Part shown: piece after piece, positions 6,737-13,935 of the stretch
How positions within the stretch are numbered: position 1 is the stretch's first letter
How the letters are laid out: each line of letters begins with the position of its first letter
Assembly (NCBI GenBank): GCA_050725495.1
Contig: JBOHHM010000266.1
Location: 1-14,550, forward strand
Source: JBOHHM01 sp050725495
GTDB taxonomy: Bacteria; Pseudomonadota; Gammaproteobacteria; Burkholderiales; Burkholderiaceae_C
Length of the DNA stretch: 14,550 bases
Reading direction: 5' to 3'
Notes under the pieces: model-generated
Databases searched by the model: none
Seen by the model: the letters and a program-made list of their open reading frames with translations, nothing else
Told to the model about the DNA's origin: nothing
Made by a program: the position numbers and the translations under genes

Positions 6737-6985
6737 ATGGAAAACATTCTCGGCCTCGTCGCACTGGCTTGTGGTCTGATCGTGGGTCTGGGCGCTATCG
6801 GCGCCTCGATCGGTATCGCGCTGATGGGCGGCAAGTTCCTCGAGTCCTCGGCCCGTCAGCCCGAACTCATGAACGAACTTCAGACCAAGATGTTCATTCT
6901 GGCCGGTCTGATCGACGCGGCCTTCCTGATCGGCGTGGCCATTGCCCTGCTGTTCGCCTTCGCAAACCCCTTCGTTCTGCGCTGA
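6737..6985 (+). CDS. atpE: ATP synthase Fo subunit c (proteolipid)
   Basis: This 82-residue hairpin of two membrane helices builds the rotating c-ring. Helix 1 spans about 5-30 and carries glycine-rich GLGAIGASIGIALMGG. The polar loop RQPE is at 40-43. Helix 2 has the proton-carrying carboxylate Asp60 in LAGLIDAAFLIG. The residues around Asp60 are those of proton-type rings; the glutamate-plus-serine/threonine pattern of sodium-coupled rings is absent. The start has the best ribosome binding site in the operon (AAGGAG) behind a pyrimidine-rich tract, in keeping with the high copy number of this subunit. atpF starts 37 nt after its stop. Confidence 0.98.
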   Translation: MENILGLVALACGLIVGLGAIGASIGIALMGGKFLESSARQPELMNELQTKMFILAGLIDAAFLIGVAIALLFAFANPFVLR

Positions 6986-7022
6986 TCCCTGCTGACCTTT
7001 CACGACCGAAAGGAGCAAAGCC

Positions 7023-7493
7023 GTGAACATTAACGCAACCCTGTTCCTGCAGGCTGTCGTTTTTGCGATCCTGGTGTGGTTCACGATGAAGTTCGTGTGG
7101 CCCCCGATCACAAAGGCGCTGGACGAGCGCGCCGAAAAAATCGCCGACGGCCTGGCCGCCGCCGACAGGGCCAAGTCCGAACTGTCCGCTGCCCACAAGC
7201 GCGCGGAAGCCGAGCTGGCCTCGTCGCGCAACGACACCGCCGCGCGCCTGGTCGATGCCGAGCGCCGCGCCCAGGCCATCATCGAAGAAGCCAAGGCCCG
7301 CGCGACCGAAGAAGGCAACAAGATCCTTGCCGCCGCCAAGGCCGACGCCGAGCAGCAAACCGTCAAGGCCCGTGAAGCCCTGCGCGAGCAGGTCGCAACC
7401 CTGGCCGTCAAGGGTGCCGAGCAGATTCTCCGCAAGGAGGTCAACGCCGGTGTCCACGCGGAACTGCTGAACCGTCTGAAGACCGAGCTGTAA
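7023..7493 (+). CDS. atpF: ATP synthase Fo subunit b
   Basis: This 156-residue peripheral-stalk subunit is one membrane helix (about 7-26, LFLQAVVFAILVWFTMKFVW) followed by a long, highly charged Ala/Glu/Lys/Arg-rich helix (about 30-156). The helix forms the dimeric b stalk that holds F1 against rotation. Length and layout match E. coli subunit b (156 residues). The start codon is GTG at 7023, supported by AGGAG at 7011-7015. An upstream ATG in frame is not available, and starting later would cut the membrane helix. atpH begins 9 nt after its stop, so the two stalk proteins are probably made together. Confidence 0.97.
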   Translation: MNINATLFLQAVVFAILVWFTMKFVWPPITKALDERAEKIADGLAAADRAKSELSAAHKRAEAELASSRNDTAARLVDAERRAQAIIEEAKARATEEGNKILAAAKADAEQQTVKAREALREQVATLAVKGAEQILRKEVNAGVHAELLNRLKTEL

Positions 7494-7502
7494 GAGCTGA
7501 CC

Positions 7503-8033
7503 ATGGCTGAACTTGCAACCATAGCCCGTCCTTACGCCGAGGCGCTGTTCAAGGCCTCGTCGTCTGACCTCAACGGCACCGCTGCCTGGGTCGACGAATT
7601 CGCTGCGATCGCGGGCACGCCCGAACTGCAGCAGTTCGCCGACAACCCCAAGGTGACGGCGGATCAGGTGTTTGGCCTGATCACGGGCGTTGCCAAGTCG
7701 GCACTGCCCGATGCGGCAAAAAACTTCCTGCGCACCGTGATCGACAACGGTCGCCTCAATGCCCTGCCGGAAATTGCCGCGCAATTCCGCGCCCTGAAGA
7801 ATGCCAGCAGCGGCTCTTCGGATGCCGTGGTCTACAGCGCTTTCCCGATGGATGCCGCGGCCCTGGCCGATGTGGCCGCGACGCTGGAGCGGCGCTTTGG
7901 CCGCAAGCTCAACGTCAGCGTCGAGCTGGAACCGGCGCTGATCGGCGGCATTCGCGTCGTGGTGGGCGACGAGGTGCTGGACACCTCGGTCAAGGCCCGC
8001 CTTGAGCACATGAAAGTGGCGCTGACGGCATGA
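7503..8033 (+). CDS. atpH: ATP synthase F1 subunit delta (OSCP-type)
   Basis: This 176-residue protein links the b stalk to the top of the alpha3beta3 head. The N-terminal helical domain begins MAELATIARPYAEALF, as in the family. The C-terminal signature ALIGGIRVVVGDEVLD is followed by TSVKARLEHM near residues 146-170. Length is normal. The ATG at 7503 follows atpF by 9 nt with no strong ribosome binding site of its own, so coupling with atpF is likely. After its stop comes an unusually long 119-nt spacer before atpA. Confidence 0.97.
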   Translation: MAELATIARPYAEALFKASSSDLNGTAAWVDEFAAIAGTPELQQFADNPKVTADQVFGLITGVAKSALPDAAKNFLRTVIDNGRLNALPEIAAQFRALKNASSGSSDAVVYSAFPMDAAALADVAATLERRFGRKLNVSVELEPALIGGIRVVVGDEVLDTSVKARLEHMKVALTA

Positions 8034-8045
8034 AGATGCCGTGGG

Positions 8046-8072
8046 CCATCCTGAGCCTGAGCGAAGGATCCC
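8046..8072. repeat. Short dispersed-repeat-like element between atpH and atpA
   Basis: ATCCT (8048-8052) and AGGAT (8065-8069) enclose a 12-base middle. Read on the minus strand it gives CCTTCGCTCAGGCTCAGG, close to the common proteobacterial intergenic repeat CCTTCGACAGGCTCAGG as I remember it. It lies inside the operon spacer just after the atpH stop. Membership in that repeat family is inference from memory. Confidence 0.5.
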
Positions 8073-8095
8073 GGCTTTCGTGTTATTGGAGATTC

Positions 8096-8128
8096 TTCGC
8101 TGCGCTCTCATTGACAGAGTGAAGCGAA
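8096..8128 (+). other. Stem-loop in the atpH-atpA spacer
   Basis: TTCGCT (8096-8101) pairs with AGCGAA (8123-8128), and inside these CTCT (8105-8108) pairs with AGAG (8116-8119). Two symmetric 3-base internal loops and a 7-base end loop complete it. No T-run follows, so it is not an intrinsic terminator. It overlaps the promoter-like TTGACA at 8111-8116. Confidence 0.45.
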
Positions 8129-8138
8129 TCAATTTAAT
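8111..8138 (+). promoter_or_regulatory. Sigma70-like promoter just upstream of atpA
   Basis: A perfect TTGACA (8111-8116) and TTTAAT (8133-8138) are separated by 16 bp. Transcription would begin near 8144-8146, only about 8 nt before the atpA ATG. It would therefore remove most of the Shine-Dalgarno AAGGA (8141-8145). It may be a real internal promoter, a leaderless start, or chance in an AT-rich stretch. Confidence 0.4.
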
Positions 8139-8152
8139 GAAAGGAATGAGTC

Positions 8153-9706
<1,554 letters not shown>

Positions 9707-9735
9707 TTCCGACCTGACAACGCAAGGAGCCTATC

Positions 9736-10614
9736 GTGGCAGCAGGTAAGGAAATACGCGGCAAGATCAAATCGGTGGAAAACACCAAGAAGATCACCAA
9801 GGCCATGGAAATGGTGGCCGCCTCCAAGATGCGCAAGGCGCAGGACCGGATGCGCCACGCTCGTCCGTACAGCGAAAAGGTCCGCAACATCGCCGCCAAC
9901 CTCGGTCTGGCCAACCCGGAATACGTTCATCCCTTCATGAGGATCAACGAGGCGAAGTCCGCCGGCGTGATCGTCGTGACGACCGACAAGGGCCTGTGCG
10001 GTGGCATGAACACCAACGTGCTGCGTGGCGTGGTCAACAAGCTGCGCGAGCTGCAGACCGCCGGTGTGTCCACGCAGGCTGTTGCCATCGGCAACAAGGG
10101 GCTGGGTTTCCTGAACCGAGTCGGCGCCAAGGTCGTGTCCCATGCGACCCAGCTGGGCGACACGCCGCATCTGGACAAGCTGATCGGCCCGGTCAAGGTG
10201 CTGCTGGACGCCTATGCCCAGGGTGAGCTGAGCGCGGTGTACCTGAGCTACACCAAGTTCATCAACACCATGAAGCAGGAGCCCGTGGTCGAGCAGCTGC
10301 TGCCGCTGTCGCAGGAGAAGCTGGAGGCCGAAGCCCGCGCCAAGGGCGGCCAGCACAGCTGGGACTACATCTACGAACCGGACGCCCAATCCGTGATCGA
10401 CGACCTGCTGGTGCGCTACGTCGAGGCGCTCGTGTTCCAGGCCGTGGCCGAGAACATGGCGTCCGAGCAGTCGGCCCGCATGGTGGCCATGAAGGCCGCG
10501 ACCGACAACGCGGGCAATGTGATTGACGAACTCAAGCTGGTCTACAACAAGACGCGCCAGGCGGCGATCACGAAAGAGCTTTCGGAAATTGTGGCGGGTG
10601 CCGCAGCGGTCTGA
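9736..10614 (+). CDS. atpG: ATP synthase F1 subunit gamma
   Basis: This 292-residue central-shaft subunit turns inside the alpha3beta3 head and bears on the c-ring. The N-terminal helix AAGKEIRGKIKSVENTKKI and the C-terminal helix ending ITKELSEIVAGAAAV form the coiled-coil shaft; the latter is the family signature. A Rossmann-like middle domain includes VIVVTTDKGLCGGMNTNV (78-95). Residues about 196-215 form a small insertion common in proteobacterial gamma. The start is GTG at 9736 with AAGGAG at 9724-9729. Overall length is normal, and no frameshift is seen. Confidence 0.98.
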   Translation: MAAGKEIRGKIKSVENTKKITKAMEMVAASKMRKAQDRMRHARPYSEKVRNIAANLGLANPEYVHPFMRINEAKSAGVIVVTTDKGLCGGMNTNVLRGVVNKLRELQTAGVSTQAVAIGNKGLGFLNRVGAKVVSHATQLGDTPHLDKLIGPVKVLLDAYAQGELSAVYLSYTKFINTMKQEPVVEQLLPLSQEKLEAEARAKGGQHSWDYIYEPDAQSVIDDLLVRYVEALVFQAVAENMASEQSARMVAMKAATDNAGNVIDELKLVYNKTRQAAITKELSEIVAGAAAV

Positions 10615-10655
10615 CCTCTTTCAAATTAAAGATTCAAATTTTTGGAGCGAACGAA
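10615..10655 (+). promoter_or_regulatory. AT-rich translation initiation region of atpD
   Basis: The 41-nt gap before atpD is AT-rich and holds two direct copies of TTCAAATT (10620-10627 and 10633-10640). GGAG at 10644-10647 lies 8 nt before the ATG. The unstructured AT-rich stretch probably helps ribosome access. No promoter is evident. Confidence 0.4.
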
Positions 10656-12083
10656 ATGGCTCAAGCAAATCCTCAAGTGAACACGGGCGTTCAGGGAAAA
10701 ATTGTTCAATGTATTGGCGCCGTGGTGGACGTGGAGTTCCCGCGCGACCGGATGCCCAAGGTCTATGACGCTCTGAAAATGGACGGCTCGGCCCTGACGC
10801 TGGAAGTGCAGCAGCAGCTCGGCGACGGCGTCGTGCGCACCCTCGCGCTGGGCTCGTCCGACGGCCTGCGCCGCGGCAACATGGTCTACAACACGAACAA
10901 CCCGATCAGCGTGCCGGTGGGCAAGGCCACGCTGGGCCGCATCATGGACGTGCTGGGCAACCCGATCGACGAGCGCGGTCCGGTCAGCTCGGAACTGACG
11001 GCTTCGATCCACCGCAAGGCCCCGGCCTATGACGAACTGTCGCCTTCGCAGGAGCTGCTGGAGACCGGCATCAAGGTGATCGACCTGGTGTGCCCGTTCG
11101 CGAAGGGCGGCAAGGTCGGCCTGTTCGGCGGCGCCGGTGTGGGCAAGACCGTGAACATGATGGAGCTCATCAACAACATCGCCAAGGCGCACTCGGGTCT
11201 GTCCGTGTTCGCAGGGGTGGGTGAGCGCACGCGCGAGGGCAATGACTTCTACCACGAGATGGCCGAATCCGGCGTTGTGCAGCTGGAGAACCTGTCCGAA
11301 TCCAAGGTGGCCATGGTCTATGGTCAGATGAACGAGCCCCCGGGCAACCGTCTGCGCGTGGCCCTGACCGGCCTGACCATCGCCGAATCGTTCCGCGACG
11401 AGGGCCGCGATGTGCTGTTCTTCGTGGACAACATCTACCGCTACACGCTGGCCGGTACCGAAGTGTCGGCCCTGCTGGGCCGCATGCCCTCCGCCGTGGG
11501 CTACCAGCCGACGCTGGCCGAGGAAATGGGCCGTCTGCAGGAGCGCATCACCTCGACCAAGGTCGGCTCGATCACCTCGATCCAGGCCGTCTACGTGCCG
11601 GCCGATGACTTGACCGACCCCTCGCCCGCCACCACCTTCGCCCACCTGGACTCCACCGTGGTGCTGTCGCGCGACATCGCCGCGCTCGGCATCTATCCCG
11701 CCGTGGATCCGCTGGACTCCACCAGCCGCCAGCTCGACCCGCTGGTCGTCGGTGAAGACCACTACCTGACGGCCCGCGCCGTGCAGGGCACGCTGCAGCG
11801 CTACAAGGAGCTGCGCGACATCATCGCGATTCTGGGCATGGATGAGCTGGCGCCCGAAGACAAGCTGGCCGTGGCCCGCGCCCGCAAGATCCAGCGTTTC
11901 CTGAGCCAGCCTTTCCACGTGGCCGAAGTGTTCACCGGCTCGCCCGGCAAGTACGTGCCGCTGAGCGAGACCATCCGCGGCTTCAAGATGATCACCAACG
12001 GCGAGTGCGACCACCTGCCCGAGCAGGCCTTCTACATGGTCGGCACGATCGACGAAGCGTTTGAGAAGGCCAAGAAGGTCTGA
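10656..12083 (+). CDS. atpD: ATP synthase F1 subunit beta (catalytic)
   Basis: This 475-residue subunit carries the catalytic sites for ATP synthesis. The P-loop GGAGVGKT is at 158-165. The catalytic glutamate is Glu190 in VGERTREGND. The Walker B/phosphate-binding stretch LFFVDNIYRYT is at 254-264. The lever motif that is DELSEED in E. coli reads DELAPED here (396-402), just before KLAVARARKIQRFLSQPF. All key residues are intact and the length is normal. The ATG at 10656 has GGAG at 8-nt spacing. The gene is followed by an 82-nt spacer with a strong inverted repeat before atpC, which could alter the ratio of beta to epsilon. Confidence 0.99.
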   Translation: MAQANPQVNTGVQGKIVQCIGAVVDVEFPRDRMPKVYDALKMDGSALTLEVQQQLGDGVVRTLALGSSDGLRRGNMVYNTNNPISVPVGKATLGRIMDVLGNPIDERGPVSSELTASIHRKAPAYDELSPSQELLETGIKVIDLVCPFAKGGKVGLFGGAGVGKTVNMMELINNIAKAHSGLSVFAGVGERTREGNDFYHEMAESGVVQLENLSESKVAMVYGQMNEPPGNRLRVALTGLTIAESFRDEGRDVLFFVDNIYRYTLAGTEVSALLGRMPSAVGYQPTLAEEMGRLQERITSTKVGSITSIQAVYVPADDLTDPSPATTFAHLDSTVVLSRDIAALGIYPAVDPLDSTSRQLDPLVVGEDHYLTARAVQGTLQRYKELRDIIAILGMDELAPEDKLAVARARKIQRFLSQPFHVAEVFTGSPGKYVPLSETIRGFKMITNGECDHLPEQAFYMVGTIDEAFEKAKKV

Positions 12084-12084
12084 T

Positions 12085-12154
12085 GGTTGAGTGTTGAGCG
12101 TTCAGAGTTCAGTGTGAATTCATTCGCTCAACGCTGAACGCCGAACGCTCAACC
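12085..12154. repeat. 70-bp inverted repeat built of heptamers, between atpD and atpC
   Basis: Each arm is made of roughly four consecutive 7-base units of the form GTTSAGN (left: GTTGAGT, GTTGAGC, GTTCAGA, GTTCAGT). The right arm carries the same units on the opposite strand. The two arms meet near a GAATTC (12116-12121). The transcript could fold into a long imperfect hairpin that starts 1 nt after the atpD stop codon. It has no T-run and so is not a classical terminator. It may act as an mRNA stabiliser, attenuator or dispersed repeat. Confidence 0.7.
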
Positions 12155-12165
12155 CAGGAATTCCC

Positions 12166-12582
12166 ATGAACACCATTCACGTTGACGTAGTCAGTGCCGA
12201 AGAGTCCATCTTCTCGGGCGAGGCCAGATTTGTGGCCCTGCCCGGCGAGGCTGGCGAGCTGGGCATCTACCCGCGCCACACGCCGCTGATTACCCGCATC
12301 AAGCCGGGCACGGTGCGCATCGAGAAGGCCAACGGCGGCGAAGAGTTCGTCTTCGTGGCCGGCGGCATTCTGGAAGTGCAGCCCAACCGCGTGACCGTGT
12401 TGTCCGATACCGCCATCCGGGGCAAGGACCTGGATGAAGAGAAGGCCAACCGGGCCAAGGCCGCGGCCGAAGAGGCCGTGAAAAACGCCAACAGCGAGTT
12501 CGACCTGGCGAAGGCCCAGTCCGAGTTGACCGTGATGGCCGCCCAGATTGCTGCGCTGCGCAAGTACCGCCAGAAGAAATAA
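12166..12582 (+). CDS. atpC: ATP synthase F1 subunit epsilon
   Basis: This 138-residue subunit sits on the gamma foot. It consists of an N-terminal beta-sandwich (about 1-85, with LPGEAGELGIYPRHTPLITRI at 25-45) and a C-terminal helical hairpin (about 88-136) that can inhibit ATP hydrolysis in this family. Length matches E. coli epsilon closely. The C-terminal hairpin is complete and highly charged, so the inhibitory arm is probably present. The ATG at 12166 has AGGAA (12156-12160) five nt upstream, just outside the inverted repeat of the spacer. It is the last gene of the operon, with a terminator 44 nt after its stop. Confidence 0.97.
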   Translation: MNTIHVDVVSAEESIFSGEARFVALPGEAGELGIYPRHTPLITRIKPGTVRIEKANGGEEFVFVAGGILEVQPNRVTVLSDTAIRGKDLDEEKANRAKAAAEEAVKNANSEFDLAKAQSELTVMAAQIAALRKYRQKK

Positions 12583-12625
12583 GGGCGCCGGGCCCCGTCC
12601 CGGCCTCCGCGATCCGATCCGACCC

Positions 12626-12656
12626 GCCCCTGCCGCCAAGGCAGGGGCTTTTTTTT
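12626..12656 (+). terminator. Intrinsic terminator of the atp operon
   Basis: A perfect 9-bp stem (GCCCCTGCC at 12626-12634 with GGCAGGGGC at 12640-12648) around a 5-base loop is followed by eight T residues (12649-12656). It lies 44 nt after the atpC stop. Confidence 0.95.
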
Positions 12657-12849
12657 GGGCGGCCGCGGCCTGGCTGGAGTCGCAGGCCAGGCTCGCTGGC
12701 CTGTTGCAACCCAGGCCCAGGCCGCGCAGCTGGTAACAAAGCGAATCGACCCACAAGCTAATGTTTCCGCAGGCCTTTGGTTATTTTCCATAATCGACCC
12801 GTTCTGCCAGAAAAAATAGGTGGTTTCCCTAGTGGGACATACGTGATCC

Positions 12850-12866
12850 GCTATGAATTAAATAGC
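12850..12866. repeat. Second GCTAT-N7-ATAGC palindrome
   Basis: GCTAT (12850-12854) and ATAGC (12862-12866) flank a 7-base AT-rich middle. The arms and spacing are identical to those of the site inside dat (core 4792-4808), though the middle differs. It lies in the lower-GC part of the gene-poor region. Confidence 0.5.
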
Positions 12867-13005
12867 ATTTCGAGTTTGACATTTCCTCACGCTCTCTCAC
12901 AGCATCAAACGCTGCCCGCCGGTATTCTTGAGGCCTACAAAATCATTACTCCAATGGGGCCATGGATGCTGGCTCGGGATGAGGTCCTCGTCCACCAGCT
13001 ATCCC

Positions 13006-13119
13006 ATGCATAGGACGCCACAGCTGTGGCTCAGATGCATGGTCTCGGTTCTCGCGGCAGCAACGGTCATCGGTGTTCTGTTCACAGGGTGTGACGGTGA
13101 CTCGTTCCCGATTGGATGA
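13006..13119 (+). CDS. Doubtful 37-residue lipoprotein-like small ORF
   Basis: The frame starting MHRTPQLWLR has a basic N-terminus, a hydrophobic core (about 12-26) and LFTGC at 25-29, which fits a lipoprotein lipobox with Cys29 as the lipidated residue. Only eight residues follow the cysteine (DGDSFPIG). The Asp at +2 would favour retention in the inner membrane if the E. coli rule applies. An in-frame ATG at 12979 would add nine residues. No good ribosome binding site precedes either start. It could be a very small lipoprotein, a truncated remnant of a larger one, or chance. I do not recognise a family. The flanking sequence is gene-poor and of unusual composition. Confidence 0.3.
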   Translation: MHRTPQLWLRCMVSVLAAATVIGVLFTGCDGDSFPIG

Positions 13120-13208
13120 AGTGATCCCGTGGTCCGCCATGGCTGCTCGCAGCTGAGGCAAGGCCTTCCTTGGCGGTTGAACCGTCTTTGCCAAAAATAG
13201 GAGTTCCC

Positions 13209-13820
13209 ATGGAATTGACACGCTTAGCCATTGTTTATCTGCACCTCATTGCCTGCTGTGTGGCGATTGGACTGGTGTTGACCAGTGACATCGCCATGGT
13301 CAAGCAGTTGCTCAAGGGCGACCCGGCCGAACCACTCGACAAGAATCATTTGTCTGACCTGCAAAAGACGGTCTCGACAGCGCTCGCCGTGCTGTGGGTG
13401 ACGGGCGTGGCCGTGATTGCCTTGGATGCCTCGGTCAAGGGCTGGGGCTATTTCGCGAATCCGAAAATCCAGGCCAAGATCGGCCTCGTGACCCTGCTGA
13501 CGGTCAATGGCGTGCTGCTGCACACAGCCGTGCTGCCGCTGATGGAGAAGGCCGGCTCGCTGCTGAAGCTGACCTTGAGCCAGCGCATGCTGGCGCTGTT
13601 CGCGGGCGCTGTCTCGGGCGTGACCTGGTTCTATGCCGCGTTCATGGGTGTGGGCCGTCCGCTGGCCTGGAAGTACTCGCTGGTGGAGCTGCTGGCCGCC
13701 TATCCGGTGCTCATCGTGGGTGGCTTTGTCGGCATGCTGGCCCTCACGGCCTGGGCCAAGTACAAGGCCGGCGGCAGCCAGCGTGAACTTTTCCACGTCA
13801 GCCTGGCCGCGGCCCGCTGA
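13209..13820 (+). CDS. Unrecognised five-helix inner-membrane protein
   Basis: This 203-residue protein has five clear hydrophobic segments at about 5-25, 55-73, 89-111, 127-147 and 158-183. The loop between helices 1 and 2 is charged (KGDPAEPLDKNHLSDLQK), and the C-terminal tail is basic. Two histidines fall inside or at the edge of helices, His12 in YLHLIACC and His105 in LLHTAVLPL. Buried histidines of this kind ligate haem or metals in several small membrane families (CopD-like, HemJ-like), but I see no signature that assigns it to one. The start is ATG at 13209 with AGGAG (13199-13203) five nt upstream. A longer reading from a TTG at 13170 is not needed. It stands alone between the gene-poor region and a terminator hairpin, so it is probably monocistronic. 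I saw no clear promoter. Confidence 0.75.
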   Translation: MELTRLAIVYLHLIACCVAIGLVLTSDIAMVKQLLKGDPAEPLDKNHLSDLQKTVSTALAVLWVTGVAVIALDASVKGWGYFANPKIQAKIGLVTLLTVNGVLLHTAVLPLMEKAGSLLKLTLSQRMLALFAGAVSGVTWFYAAFMGVGRPLAWKYSLVELLAAYPVLIVGGFVGMLALTAWAKYKAGGSQRELFHVSLAAAR

Positions 13821-13869
13821 TTCCCGAAATCCATGGCTGGCGGCGTGACGCTGTCAGCCTCCGATGCAG

Positions 13870-13910
13870 CAACGCTGCACCTCCTGAGGGGGGTGCAGCG
13901 TTGTCGTTTT
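13870..13910 (+). terminator. Terminator-type hairpin after the membrane protein gene
   Basis: CAACGCTGCACC (13870-13881) pairs perfectly with GGTGCAGCGTTG (13892-13903), a 12-bp stem with a 10-base loop. It is followed by TCGTTTT. The T-run is short and interrupted, so termination may be incomplete. The right arm runs into the -35 region of the next gene. Confidence 0.7.
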
Positions 13911-13928
13911 GGCGCCGCACCCTACAAT
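13901..13928 (+). promoter_or_regulatory. Promoter of the cyclic-nucleotide-binding gene, probably leaderless
   Basis: TTGTCG (13901-13906) and TACAAT (13923-13928) are 16 bp apart. The -10 element is 7 nt from the ATG at 13936, so transcription would start at or within a base or two of the start codon. No Shine-Dalgarno sequence is present before this ATG, which agrees with a leaderless mRNA. Confidence 0.55.
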
Positions 13929-13935
13929 CGCCGCC

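Larger units (their letters stand above)
12657..13208. other. 552-bp stretch without a convincing gene
   Basis: The first part (to about 12730) is GC-rich and contains nested GGCCTGG/CCAGGCC inverted repeats, the outermost pair being GCGGCCTGG (12665-12673) and CCAGGCCGC (12717-12725). From about 12735 composition drops; I count 50 G or C in 120 bases over 12781-12900 (42%), against 41 of 60 in a sample of atpA. An open frame of 78 codons at 12777-13013 has no family resemblance that I recognise and no ribosome binding site. A palindrome at 12850-12866 and a possible micro-lipoprotein at 13006-13119 are listed separately. The base composition suggests foreign or decayed sequence. Confidence 0.6.

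Noticed and set aside
6737..6985. Sodium-coupled ATP synthase
   Set aside because: Subunit c has Asp60 followed by alanines and lacks the Gln, Glu and Ser/Thr ligand set of sodium-binding rings. Proton coupling is the plain reading.
10626..12014. 462-codon minus-strand frame opposite atpD
   Set aside because: Same reason: a complement shadow of a highly conserved gene.
12085..12154. CRISPR array or terminator at the atpD-atpC spacer
   Set aside because: Units are only 7 bases with no spacers, so it is not a CRISPR array. No T-run follows the hairpin and atpC continues the operon, so it is not an intrinsic terminator.
12876..12881. Perfect TTGACA in the gene-poor region
   Set aside because: No acceptable -10 hexamer lies 16-18 bp downstream on the plus strand, so a promoter cannot be supported.
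12777..13013. 78-codon plus-strand frame in the gene-poor region
   Set aside because: No ribosome binding site, no recognisable motif, and it passes through a palindromic repeat. Kept only as a note, not as a gene.
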